Below are positions 1 through 7,938 of a DNA stretch of 41,934 nt, piece by piece. The notes beneath the pieces were generated by a model. The model saw nothing but the letters and a program-made list of their open reading frames with translations. It was not told where the DNA came from and made no database searches. Made by a program: the position numbers and the translations under genes. Position 1 is the stretch's first letter; every line of letters begins with the position of its first letter. This DNA is from Pelagibacteraceae bacterium AG-390-D18 (lineage in GTDB: Bacteria > Pseudomonadota > Alphaproteobacteria > Pelagibacterales > Pelagibacteraceae), in NCBI GenBank assembly GCA_003279715.1, contig QCGY01000012.1:1-41934 (forward strand). Reading direction: 5' to 3'.

Positions 1-1
1 A

Positions 2-403
2 ATTGATTATATTGGAAAACTAATTACAAAAAAACAAACTGAAGAGTCAGATAAATATGATAATGGTAAACCAATTTATTTATTTACTATTAATAAGAGA
101 TACGATTTAGATGGAGACTTTTCGTGGAATACAGCAGGTTTAATTAATCATTCGTGTAATAATAATTGTGACTATGACGGTAAGGGTCTTAAAATTTGGG
201 TTAAAGCAATTAAAGATATAAAAAAAGGTGAAGAATTTACTTGTGATTATGGGTTTGGATTTGATGAAAACTACAAACAATTCCAATGTAAATGCAAATC
301 TAAAAATTGTTGTGGCTATATAGTAAGATCAGAATCAAGATGGCGAATTAATAAAAAATTTGCTATGAGCAATAAAAGTAAATTAATAAATAACTCTCGT
401 TAA
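2..403 (+). CDS. SET-domain protein (putative protein-lysine methyltransferase), 5' truncated by window edge
   Basis: The reading frame is open from base 2 to a TAA at 401-403 and gives 133 visible C-terminal residues; the start lies outside the window. It shows the SET hallmarks NHSC (visible residues 49-52) and GEEFTCDYGF. A post-SET-like CKCKSKNC (CxCx4C) follows, which in the family binds zinc together with the NHSC cysteine. SET enzymes transfer a methyl group from S-adenosylmethionine to lysine. The substrate here cannot be told; in bacteria these are few and mostly uncharacterised. The last 21 bases overlap the 3' end of the convergent truA. SET identity is firm from the motifs; methyltransferase activity is inferred from the family. 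Confidence 0.85.
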   Translation: MDYIGKLITKKQTEESDKYDNGKPIYLFTINKRYDLDGDFSWNTAGLINHSCNNNCDYDGKGLKIWVKAIKDIKKGEEFTCDYGFGFDENYKQFQCKCKSKNCCGYIVRSESRWRINKKFAMSNKSKLINNSR

Positions 404-1123
404 AAAAAGTCCCTCTGGAGGTGCTGGTGGAGCACAAAGAACCCTTTTTTTTGATTTAAAAACTTTATTAAACTTTTTCAAATCCCATTTTTTTTCACCT
501 AAATATTTTAAACAACCAACCATGGATCTAACTTGTTGTTGTAAAAAAGATTGTGATTTAAATTCTATTTCTATTTTGTTTTTTGATGATTTAACTTTTG
601 CTGATTTAATTGTTTTAATTGGACTTTTTGCATGGCAACTTGAAGATCTAAAAGTAGAATAATCATGAGTTCCAACTAATTTCTTAGCTCCTTTTTTAAT
701 TAAATCTAAGTCCAATGATTTTCTTACGTGCCATCCTCTTTTATTTTCAATTACAGGAGCACTTATCTGATTAAAAATTATGTATTTATAAACCCGTTGC
801 TTTGCAGAAAATCTTGAGTGGAATTTATTACTTCTTTTTCTTATTTTTTTAATAGCTACACCTTTATCATTTAAAAAATGATTAATTGATTTTAAAAACT
901 TTATTAAATCTGTGATCTCATTTTTGCAATCAAAATGACCAGACTGTTCAATCGCATGAACACCTGTATCAGTTCTACCCGAACCATTTAAAATTACTTT
1001 TTCTTTTAAAAGTTTTGTGAGCTTTTCCTGAATAAGCCCTTGAATAGTTGATCCTTTTTTTTGAATTTGCCACCCCCTAAAATCTGTACCTACATATTCA
1101 ATAAGAATTTGATACCTTTTCAT
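383..1123 (-). CDS. truA: tRNA pseudouridine synthase A
   Basis: 246 aa, normal length for TruA, which converts uridines 38-40 of the tRNA anticodon arm to pseudouridine. The catalytic motif GSGRTDTGVHA carries the nucleophilic aspartate at residue 52. The N-terminal RYQILIEYVGTDFRGWQ and the later FLQQQVRSMVG are also typical. The ATG at 1123 follows directly after the fmt stop codon (TAA at 1124-1126), so it is the last gene of a def-fmt-truA translation unit. The 3' end overlaps the convergent SET-domain gene by 21 bp, and no terminator hairpin is visible there. Confidence 0.97.
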   Translation of the reverse strand: MKRYQILIEYVGTDFRGWQIQKKGSTIQGLIQEKLTKLLKEKVILNGSGRTDTGVHAIEQSGHFDCKNEITDLIKFLKSINHFLNDKGVAIKKIRKRSNKFHSRFSAKQRVYKYIIFNQISAPVIENKRGWHVRKSLDLDLIKKGAKKLVGTHDYSTFRSSSCHAKSPIKTIKSAKVKSSKNKIEIEFKSQSFLQQQVRSMVGCLKYLGEKKWDLKKFNKVFKSKKRVLCAPPAPPEGLFLTRVIY

Positions 1124-2047
1124 TTAAATAACTGCACCCTTTTTTATTTGCGAACCAAGCATAAATTCCCCAATATTTTGAGGCTTTTTGCCTTGTCTTT
1201 GGATCTCTTTAATCTTTATTGTCTGCTTATCACCACAAACAACTTCTAAATAATCAGAAACAATTTCTCCTGGCTTTCCTATTCCTTTACCAATTTCTGC
1301 TTTTAAAATTTTGTATCTTTCGCCTTTATATATAAAGAAAGCACCTGGTACAGGATATAAACCATTTATTTTGCCAATAATAATTCTTGCTTCATCATTC
1401 CAATTAATTTCACCCTCAGCTTTTTGAATTTTAGAAGCATATGTTGCTTTTGAATGATCTTGATCAATAAATTTTGCTTTGTCTTCCAAAATATTATCAA
1501 TATTATCTAATATTTTCTCAGCTGCTATTAAAGATAATTTATCAGATACATCACTTGCATTTAAATTATTTTCTAAATTAATTTTATAAGTATTACATAC
1601 TGGACCTGTATCAAGTTGTTCAGCTATTTTCATAACACTAATTCCTGTTTCTTTATCAAGGTTCATTATAGATCTTTGTATGGGTGCTGCACCTCTCAAT
1701 TTTGGTAATAAAGATGCATGAATATTAATGAATCCTTTTTTAGTTAAACTTAAAAATTCTTTTGGTATAATTTGTCCATATGCAACAACTATCGCAAGAT
1801 CAGCATTAATACTTTTCAAATAGTCATATTCTTCATTATTATCTTTTAAATATTTTGGAGTTCTAAATTCTAAATTTAGAGTTTCAGCAATTCCTTGAAC
1901 TGGAGATTTATTTATTTTTTGTCCTCTTTGCGATTTTTGTGGAGGTTGAGTATACACATCAGATATTGGATATCCATTTTGATACAATGATTTTAAAATA
2001 GGAACAGCAAACATTGGTGTACCCATGAAAACAATCTTTTTAGCCAT
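1124..2047 (-). CDS. fmt: Methionyl-tRNA formyltransferase
   Basis: About 307 aa. Formylates Met-tRNAfMet using 10-formyltetrahydrofolate, giving the initiator for translation. The N-terminal KIVFMGTPMFAVP, the core HASLLPKLRGAAPIQ (catalytic Asn/His region) and QLDTGPV (Asp) are diagnostic. The C-terminal domain with NWNDEARIIIGKINGLYPVPGAFF is the tRNA-binding OB-like part. I place the start at the ATG at 2047. An in-frame TTG immediately before it (2050) touches the def stop codon and would add one residue. It lies directly between def and truA, matching the functional pairing of formylation and deformylation. Confidence 0.96.
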   Translation of the reverse strand: MAKKIVFMGTPMFAVPILKSLYQNGYPISDVYTQPPQKSQRGQKINKSPVQGIAETLNLEFRTPKYLKDNNEEYDYLKSINADLAIVVAYGQIIPKEFLSLTKKGFINIHASLLPKLRGAAPIQRSIMNLDKETGISVMKIAEQLDTGPVCNTYKINLENNLNASDVSDKLSLIAAEKILDNIDNILEDKAKFIDQDHSKATYASKIQKAEGEINWNDEARIIIGKINGLYPVPGAFFIYKGERYKILKAEIGKGIGKPGEIVSDYLEVVCGDKQTIKIKEIQRQGKKPQNIGEFMLGSQIKKGAVI

Positions 2048-2050
2048 CAA

Positions 2051-2566
2051 TTAAAGAATTGCAGTATTTGATTTTAATTTAGATAGTTTTTTTACAATCA
2101 TAGATTTCTTTAATTTTGAAAGATAATCAATGAACAATATTCCTTCTAAGTGATCCATTTCATGTTGTATACACGTTGCAAGTAACCCATCAGCTTTTAA
2201 TAACTGTTTTTTTCCATTATAATCAAGATACTCTACTTCACATTTGCTTGGTCTATCTATTTCTGCAAATTGTTCGGGCACTGATAAGCATCCCTCTTCG
2301 TGTGTATTTTTAATTAGGTCTTTATTTATAATAACTGGATTAACAAAATATCTGGGTTCTTTTTTTTCTTCTTTACCAATATCCATTACTATAATTCTTT
2401 TTGGTATACCTATTTGAATTGCTGCAAGGCCTATACCATTAGCATCATACATAGTATCCAGCATATCATTCATGAGAAGCTGCTCTTCTTTACCAACATT
2501 TTCAACAGGTTTTGAAATCTGTCGAAGCAATTTATTTGGTTCGGTGATTATAGTTTTAACAGTCAT
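2051..2566 (-). CDS. def: Peptide deformylase
   Basis: 171 aa, usual bacterial type I length. Removes the N-formyl group from nascent proteins. All three family motifs are present: GIGLAAIQIG (residues 44-53), EGCLSVP with metal-ligand Cys93, and QHEMDH with metal ligands His135 and His139 and catalytic Glu136. The ATG is at 2566. The stop abuts fmt, so the two are almost certainly co-translated. The 588-aa exported protein ends 23 nt upstream on the same strand. Confidence 0.97.
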   Translation of the reverse strand: MTVKTIITEPNKLLRQISKPVENVGKEEQLLMNDMLDTMYDANGIGLAAIQIGIPKRIIVMDIGKEEKKEPRYFVNPVIINKDLIKNTHEEGCLSVPEQFAEIDRPSKCEVEYLDYNGKKQLLKADGLLATCIQHEMDHLEGILFIDYLSKLKKSMIVKKLSKLKSNTAIL

Positions 2567-2589
2567 TATAAATTATTTTATAATAATTT

Positions 2590-4356
2590 CTAAACTTTAA
2601 AAGGAAGAACTTTTAGTAAAAGTTTATTCCTAATTAAGTCTGCATTTAATTGGTTCAAAGTATTAATAATAAAATAAACTTTATCTTCATCAATATTCTC
2701 AATTTTTTTTGAACCAATAACTTCTATAATTCTAAGTAATGCCGCTCCAATTTCCTTATTGTCAACCATTCTCTGAATATCTGATGGCATCTCAGATTTA
2801 TTAATTTCATAGAGATTTTCATATTCTTCTGAAATTTCAATTCCATCAGATTTTAACGCCTCAAGAAAAATTATATCTTTTTTGGATAGGAAATATTTTT
2901 TATCGTTTTCTATCTTATTTAAAAATTTATTAAGATCTTCTTCTACTTTTGATTTGGTATAATCACCATTAAAATAGTTCAATAACTTAGATTGATGTAA
3001 TATTTTATTATTATACTTAATTTTTTTATTAATAGTTTCATCATAATTCATATTTTGATTGTAAAAAGTGGTAAAATTAGATGGCACATCTGCTTTATCA
3101 ATTTTTTTTAGAAATTTTTCCAACTCTAAATCAAAAGCATTTTCAATATCTTCGGATTTAAAAATGTCTTTCAAAATCTTTGCAAGTTCAAGTTTTAATT
3201 TTGGCTCTTCAGTTAAAAGTAATCTTTGATAAACTAAAGCTTTGCCTTCAACAGAGGATAAGGTTTTATAAGATTCTTTTGTATTTAACAATTGGCTAAT
3301 ATTAAATTGAAATCCCTTATAAAACTCAAATAATTCTTCTTCTGAATAAATTTTATTATGAGTAGCTTTTTCAATCGCTGATATTCTATCTATATCTGTA
3401 ATTTCCACATCCTTAATTTTATATAATAAATTAGAAGCTGATAAATATTTCCAAATTAACTTTGAGGTATCTTTATTTGGTTCAAACATAAATTCAGAAT
3501 TTGTTCTGTGAGCCAAATGAAAATCTAAAATTGAATTCTCAGAGATTTCTTTATTAACTTCATCAATGTATCCAAATAGATAATTAACTTTATTTTCAAA
3601 ATACTCATCATTGAAGCCTAATTCTTTTTTCAAATCTAAAATTAGTTGAGCTTCTTCTTTTTTTCCATAATTAATTAAGCAATATAAATTAAATTTTGAT
3701 AAATATTCATTATCTAAAGGTTCTTTGATTTTAGAAAAAATTTCACATGATTTTTTAACATTTGATTGCGATAAATATTTATCAACCATATACCTCATCA
3801 ATTCTGGATGAAGGTTCGTTATTTGGTTTTTAATAAGATATTCCTCAATTAATTCCAAGTTAGAATCTTTGATTAACCAATTTGTCTTAAATCTTAAAAA
3901 CTCATCCTCTGTGATGTTTAGATTGGGATAATAAGCATTTGTTAATAAAGAAATATTCAGAATTTCAGAGGCATCTTTTGAAAGATCATATTGTTCTATA
4001 TTTTTAAAAAGTTTTTTTAAAGTTGAACCATCAGAATTTGACCACATGCTAATACTTAGGCCATAATCTTGAGGATCATATAATCCAGCTATTTTAATTG
4101 TTTTTGATGTAAGATTATCATCTAATTTTATAGTCTCTTCTTTTTTATCTGATTGCATTTCAAAAATACTGCTTTGAAATATTTCTTCATTTTTTTTTTC
4201 GATAGATAAATTTTCCTCAGAAATTTTTTCAGTTTTTTCTTTGTCTAAGCTCCAGATATCTATTGGTTTTTCGTCTGCAAATAAAGAGTGACAAAATAAT
4301 AAAGAAATAATTATAATTGATAAATTTTTCTTATTTAACAATTTTAAAATTTTCAT
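2590..4356 (-). CDS. Exported protein of unknown function, helical-repeat type
   Basis: 588 aa, family not recognised with certainty. Residues 1-27 form a signal peptide (basic MKILKLLNKKN, hydrophobic IIIISLLF, then SLFA before DEKP), so it should be periplasmic or lipid-anchor free. The mature part is almost entirely predicted helix, rich in Lys, Glu, Leu and Asn. Between about residues 130 and 270 it has successive helix pairs of the kind seen in TPR/Sel1-like solenoids (for example ELMRYMVDKYL and SKFNLYCLINYGKKEEAQLI). No catalytic motif is visible. Its start overlaps the end of the upstream 60-aa membrane protein by 26 nt, and def follows 23 nt later. An envelope scaffold or chaperone role is possible but not shown. 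Confidence 0.8.
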   Translation of the reverse strand: MKILKLLNKKNLSIIIISLLFCHSLFADEKPIDIWSLDKEKTEKISEENLSIEKKNEEIFQSSIFEMQSDKKEETIKLDDNLTSKTIKIAGLYDPQDYGLSISMWSNSDGSTLKKLFKNIEQYDLSKDASEILNISLLTNAYYPNLNITEDEFLRFKTNWLIKDSNLELIEEYLIKNQITNLHPELMRYMVDKYLSQSNVKKSCEIFSKIKEPLDNEYLSKFNLYCLINYGKKEEAQLILDLKKELGFNDEYFENKVNYLFGYIDEVNKEISENSILDFHLAHRTNSEFMFEPNKDTSKLIWKYLSASNLLYKIKDVEITDIDRISAIEKATHNKIYSEEELFEFYKGFQFNISQLLNTKESYKTLSSVEGKALVYQRLLLTEEPKLKLELAKILKDIFKSEDIENAFDLELEKFLKKIDKADVPSNFTTFYNQNMNYDETINKKIKYNNKILHQSKLLNYFNGDYTKSKVEEDLNKFLNKIENDKKYFLSKKDIIFLEALKSDGIEISEEYENLYEINKSEMPSDIQRMVDNKEIGAALLRIIEVIGSKKIENIDEDKVYFIINTLNQLNADLIRNKLLLKVLPFKV

Positions 4357-4513
4357 TTGATATAATTTTTTCTATTTCTTTTTTTGGAGCTGGAAAATCA
4401 ATTTTATTAATGAAAAAAACAAGTCCTAAAATGAAGATAAGACCAATAATAGATTTAATAGTTAAACCAATGATATTAGCTTTTACTGAACTTGTATTTT
4501 TATTAAATTGCAT
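4331..4513 (-). CDS. Small single-pass membrane protein, unknown function
   Basis: 60 aa. Residues about 14-35 (IIGLTIKSIIGLIFILGLVFF) are one membrane span. A short polar N-terminus precedes it, and a charged C-terminal tail (KIDFPAPKKEIEKIISNENF) probably lies in the periplasm. The ATG is at 4513, and the 3' end overlaps the 588-aa exported protein by 26 nt, suggesting translational coupling. The opposite strand is also open here but gives a low-complexity hydrophobic mirror image, so this strand is preferred. No family recognised. Its position as leader gene of the exported protein suggests the two act together in the envelope (inference). Confidence 0.6.
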   Translation of the reverse strand: MQFNKNTSSVKANIIGLTIKSIIGLIFILGLVFFINKIDFPAPKKEIEKIISNENFKIVK

Positions 4514-4570
4514 ATAGCTTTAAATAATTTCAAATTAAGACATATTTGTGTTTTTTCAATAGAGAAACTT

Positions 4571-5083
4571 ATGAAATCAAAAGAAAATCTTGTATTTTTA
4601 GGTATGATGGGATCAGGAAAGAGCTCTATTGGTTCGTTAGTTGCAAAAAAATTAAAATTGAATTTTATTGATGTTGATAAAGAAATTGAAAATGAATTAG
4701 GCTTATCTATATCAAAAATATTTGAGATAAAAGGTGAAGATTACTTCAGAAAGTTTGAAGAAAAAATAACACTAAAAATACTTAAAATTAACTCAGCTGT
4801 GGTTTCTCTTGGTGGAGGAGCTTTTGTAAACAAAATGGTTAGAAAAGAAGTGCTAAAAAACCACATCTCTTTTTGGTTAAACTGTAACAATGAAATATTA
4901 CTGAATAGAATTAAAAATAGTAAAAAAAGACCTCTTGCTTTTAATTCAACAGAAAATGAATTGATTGATTTAATAAAAAAACGATCTAACGTTTATTCTA
5001 AAGCTTTATATGAAATTAAATGTGATAAACTATCAAAAAAAGAAATTGTTAAAAAAATTTTAAAAAATTATGAAACCTATTAA
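4571..5083 (+). CDS. aroK: Shikimate kinase
   Basis: 170 aa from the ATG at 4571. Phosphorylates shikimate at the 3-OH with ATP in the chorismate pathway. The P-loop GMMGSGKSS is at residues 11-19, the shikimate-binding NFIDVDKEIE with Asp34 and Asp36 follows, then FRKFEEK and SLGGGAF. An in-frame TTG at 4508 would add 21 residues, but these do not resemble AroK N-termini and run into the divergent 60-aa gene, so the ATG is chosen. The stop overlaps the aroB start by 14 nt, so aroK-aroB are translationally coupled. Confidence 0.95.
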   Translation: MKSKENLVFLGMMGSGKSSIGSLVAKKLKLNFIDVDKEIENELGLSISKIFEIKGEDYFRKFEEKITLKILKINSAVVSLGGGAFVNKMVRKEVLKNHISFWLNCNNEILLNRIKNSKKRPLAFNSTENELIDLIKKRSNVYSKALYEIKCDKLSKKEIVKKILKNYETY

Positions 5084-6176
5084 GTTAAAAATAAATACCA
5101 AAACTCAAAAATATTCAATTATTATTGGTTCAAATTTAGGACCCAATGTATCAAAAATTTTAAAAGAGAATTCTATTAATTTTAAACAATGCTTGCTCAT
5201 TATTGATAGAAATATTTCACAAAATCATATTTCAAAAATCAAAAAATCTCTTGATAAAAAAAAATTTCATGTACATTTGTTTAAAGCTAATGAAATCAAC
5301 AAGAATTTTAGCAGTGTAAATAAAATCTTGAATATCCTGCTAAACAAAAATTTTTCAAGAGAAGATTGTGTTATATCTATTGGTGGAGGAATTACGGGTG
5401 ATGTAAGTGGTTTTGCAGCTAGTCTATTCAAAAGGGGTTTAAAATTTGTCAACATTCCAACTACTTTATTATCTCAGGTGGACTCGTCTATAGGAGGCAA
5501 AACAGGAATAAATACTAAATATGGAAAAAATTTAATAGGAAGTTTCTATCAACCAGACTTGGTTATATCAGATATTCAATTTTTAAAAACATTACCAAAG
5601 AGAGAATTAATATGTGGCTATGGTGAAATTTTAAAACATTCCTTAATTGCTAATAAAAGTTTTTATAAATTTTTAGATAAAAATAGTGATAAAATTTTAC
5701 AACTTTCATCTCCATTTATTGAAAAAGCTATATACGAAAGCTGTAAAATAAAAAAAAATGTTGTTGAAAAAGATGAAAAAGAAAAAGGCCTGAGAAAAAT
5801 TCTAAATTTTGGTCATACATTTGCACATGCTTATGAAGCTTCCTTAGGTTATTCAAAAAAACTTAATCATGGTGAGGCAGTAATACTTGGTATGAAAAGT
5901 GCTTTAAATTTTAGTTTAAAAAATAGTTTGATTCAAAAAAATGATTATAATTCAACCATAAATCATATTTCTAAAGCAAATTTACCATCCAAAATAAGTA
6001 AGTTTTTTAAAATTGGAGATTTAAATAAAATTTTATCTTTTATGGTTAAAGATAAAAAAAATAATTCGGACAAGATTAATTTAGTTTTGTTAAAAAAAAT
6101 TGGATATCCAGTAATAAACAAACAATATAAAAAAAATATTTTAGGTCAATTTCTAAAAAATGAATTAAGAAATTAA
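5070..6176 (+). CDS. aroB: 3-dehydroquinate synthase
   Basis: 368 aa, normal AroB length. Converts DAHP to 3-dehydroquinate with NAD+ and a divalent metal, the second step of the chorismate pathway. Visible motifs are the NAD-binding ISIGGGITGDVSGFAAS, IPTTLLSQVDSSIGGKTGIN, the GYGEILKHS segment and the metal-binding NFGHTFAHAYE plus KLNHGEAV. It overlaps aroK by 14 nt at its start and the convergent bolA by 12 nt at its end. It contains an in-frame A9 tract near 5256-5264 without loss of frame. Confidence 0.97.
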   Translation: MKPIKLKINTKTQKYSIIIGSNLGPNVSKILKENSINFKQCLLIIDRNISQNHISKIKKSLDKKKFHVHLFKANEINKNFSSVNKILNILLNKNFSREDCVISIGGGITGDVSGFAASLFKRGLKFVNIPTTLLSQVDSSIGGKTGINTKYGKNLIGSFYQPDLVISDIQFLKTLPKRELICGYGEILKHSLIANKSFYKFLDKNSDKILQLSSPFIEKAIYESCKIKKNVVEKDEKEKGLRKILNFGHTFAHAYEASLGYSKKLNHGEAVILGMKSALNFSLKNSLIQKNDYNSTINHISKANLPSKISKFFKIGDLNKILSFMVKDKKNNSDKINLVLLKKIGYPVINKQYKKNILGQFLKNELRN

Positions 6177-6425
6177 AATCTGTATTGAATGTATAAAATT
6201 TTTTAATTCATAATCTAATATTTTATAAATTTTTTTATTACTCTCTATTCTACTTAAATTCTTTAGCTCATTTGAACTTAAAATAACTTTTAAATGATAT
6301 CTACCTTCTTGATTACCAGAATGATTTTTATGAAGAAAAGATTTATCTTCTATTTCAATACTTTCAATATCAATTTGATCAGTAAGTTTTTTTTTTACAA
6401 TTGCAATTAACTCATTTATATCCAT
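6165..6425 (-). CDS. BolA family protein
   Basis: 86 aa, normal for monodomain BolA/IbaG proteins. The class II KH-like fold is indicated by IESIEIEDKSFLHKNH, then GRYHLKVILSS and the C-terminal HSIQILIS. BolA proteins pair with monothiol glutaredoxins and bind Fe-S clusters through the conserved His. The gene is divergent from the J-protein/cobS/cobT operon with only 21 bp between start codons, and overlaps the aroB tail by 12 nt. The neighbourhood bolA / J-protein / cobS / cobT is one I know from other Alphaproteobacteria. The exact subfamily is not resolved. Confidence 0.88.
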   Translation of the reverse strand: MDINELIAIVKKKLTDQIDIESIEIEDKSFLHKNHSGNQEGRYHLKVILSSNELKNLSRIESNKKIYKILDYELKNFIHSIQILIS

Positions 6426-6446
6426 AAAATAAGTCTATTATACATC
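6426..6446. promoter_or_regulatory. 21-bp divergent promoter region, bolA and J-protein operon
   Basis: Only 21 bp separate the two start codons. On the minus strand a perfect -10 TATAAT lies at 6442-6437, giving an expected bolA leader of about 5 nt. On the plus strand TATTAT (5 of 6 matches) lies at 6436-6441, placing the expected transcription start at or next to the J-protein ATG. The two -10 elements occupy the same bases, so the promoters should exclude one another and any -35 elements lie inside the opposite coding regions. No good -35 match is seen. Confidence 0.45.
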
Positions 6447-6980
6447 ATGAAAAATATTTGCGACTGGAATAATTGTAACGAAATCGGTGAATATAAAGCA
6501 CCAGTTGAAAAAGATAATAGCAAAAAATATAGAATGCTTTGTCTAGAGCATGTAAGGGAGTTTAATAAAAACTGGAATTATTTTTCAGGAATGAATGATG
6601 ACCAAGTTCTGAATTTTTTAAAATCAGATATGATTTGGCACAAACCAACACAAAGCTTCAGCTCTTCAGATAATTTCTTTAAGGTTCTTTGGAACAACAC
6701 TTTAAGGGATGAATTGGATAAAGATAAAATTAACGGTGAATACAATCATATGCGTCAATTTAAATTTAATCATAAAGATATCAAAGCCTTTGGAATATTG
6801 GGAGTTTCGGTAGGATTGAAATGGGAAAAAGTTCAAGATAAGTTCAAATTGCTTGTCAAAAAATATCACCCCGATATAAATGCTGGGAATATTAAATATG
6901 AAGAAAAACTTAAATTAATTACTTTAGCTTATACACAGCTTAAAAATACTTATAGAGAAAAAATTGACACCAAATCTTAA
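6447..6980 (+). CDS. J-domain protein with N-terminal zinc-finger-like segment
   Basis: 177 aa. The C-terminal third is a J domain with the HPD signature at residues 141-143 (KKYHPDIN), so it should stimulate a DnaK-type ATPase. The N-terminus has CDWNNC (Cys5, Cys10) and CLEH (Cys32, His35), spaced like a small zinc-binding site, followed by the conserved NWNYFSGM and WHKPTQ segments. This architecture matches an alphaproteobacterial family encoded beside cobS and cobT. The last 17 nt overlap the cobS start, so the two are coupled. A client-delivery role for the CobS/CobT machine is inference from the neighbourhood. Confidence 0.9.
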   Translation: MKNICDWNNCNEIGEYKAPVEKDNSKKYRMLCLEHVREFNKNWNYFSGMNDDQVLNFLKSDMIWHKPTQSFSSSDNFFKVLWNNTLRDELDKDKINGEYNHMRQFKFNHKDIKAFGILGVSVGLKWEKVQDKFKLLVKKYHPDINAGNIKYEEKLKLITLAYTQLKNTYREKIDTKS

Positions 6981-7938
6981 CATTCAACCTGATATAAAAA
7001 TTTCATTAAAACAAACTTTTGGAATTGATTCAGAAATGGAAGTGGAGGCATTTTCAAAAAAAACTGAATATGTTCCTGAAATAGACAAAAGTTACAAATT
7101 TGATAGAGACACTACGATGGCAATAATTTCTGGCTTTGCCTACAACAAAAGAGTTTTAGTTCAAGGATATCATGGTACTGGAAAATCGACTCATATAGAA
7201 CAAATTGCAGCTAGATTGAACTGGCCGTGTATTCGAGTAAATTTAGATAGTCACGTTAGTAGAATAGACTTGATAGGAAAAGATGCAATAGTTCTTGAAG
7301 ATGGAAAACAGATTACTCAATTTAACGAAGGTATTTTGCCTTGGTCTATACAAAATCCAGTGGCACTTGTTTTTGATGAGTATGATGCTGGTAGACCAGA
7401 TGTAATGTTTGTAATTCAAAGAGTTTTAGAAGCTGAAGGTAACTTTACACTCCTAGATAAAAATAAAGTTATTAAACAAAATAAATTTTTTAGATTATTT
7501 GCAACATCAAATACTGTGGGACTTGGTGACACAACAGGTCTGTATCATGGGACTCAACAAATAAATCAAGGTCAGATGGATAGGTGGAATATAGTAACCA
7601 CACTTAACTATCTTGGTCTTGAAAGAGAATTAGATATAGTTTTGGCAAAAAATAAAAATCTTAATAATACAAAAGGGAAAGAAAAAGTTGTCAATATGAT
7701 CAAAGTAGCTTCTTTAACAAGAAAAGGTTTTATAGCAGGTGATATTTCAACAGTAATGAGCCCAAGAACAGTAATGCATTGGGCGGAAAACTCAGAAATT
7801 TTTAAAGATACAGGATATGCTTTTAGAGTAACTTTTCTTAACAAGTGTGATGAAATTGAAAAAAATACTATCGCAGAATATTATCAAAGATGTTTTGGTG
7901 AAGAACTTCCAGAGTCGTTGATGAATATTCAAATTTAA
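6964..7938 (+). CDS. cobS: CobS-type MoxR-class AAA+ ATPase (cobaltochelatase subunit CobS-like)
   Basis: 324 aa, full family length. Walker A is GYHGTGKST (residues 68-76) and Walker B is VALVFDEYD (Asp138, Glu139). The sensor [11 protein letters not shown] and the N-terminal [17 protein letters not shown] are strongly CobS-like. In aerobic cobalamin synthesis CobS with CobT and CobN inserts cobalt into hydrogenobyrinate diamide. Translation must begin at TTG (6964) inside the J-protein gene, because the first in-frame ATG lies within the conserved segment. cobT follows with no gap. No cobN or other cobalamin gene is in view, so the classical role is uncertain here. Confidence 0.93.
   Translation: MTPNLNIQPDIKISLKQTFGIDSEMEVEAFSKKTEYVPEIDKSYKFDRDTTMAIISGFAYNKRVLVQGYHGTGKSTHIEQIAARLNWPCIRVNLDSHVSRIDLIGKDAIVLEDGKQITQFNEGILPWSIQNPVALVFDEYDAGRPDVMFVIQRVLEAEGNFTLLDKNKVIKQNKFFRLFATSNTVGLGDTTGLYHGTQQINQGQMDRWNIVTTLNYLGLERELDIVLAKNKNLNNTKGKEKVVNMIKVASLTRKGFIAGDISTVMSPRTVMHWAENSEIFKDTGYAFRVTFLNKCDEIEKNTIAEYYQRCFGEELPESLMNIQI

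Noticed and set aside
4317..4517. 66-codon plus-strand hydrophobic frame opposite the 60-aa gene
   Set aside because: It is the mirror of the minus-strand membrane-protein frame, lies antisense to the start of the exported protein, and has no gene context.
4508..4570. TTG start extending aroK by 21 residues
   Set aside because: The extra residues are unlike AroK and overlap the divergent 60-aa gene; an ATG lies at the expected place before the P-loop.
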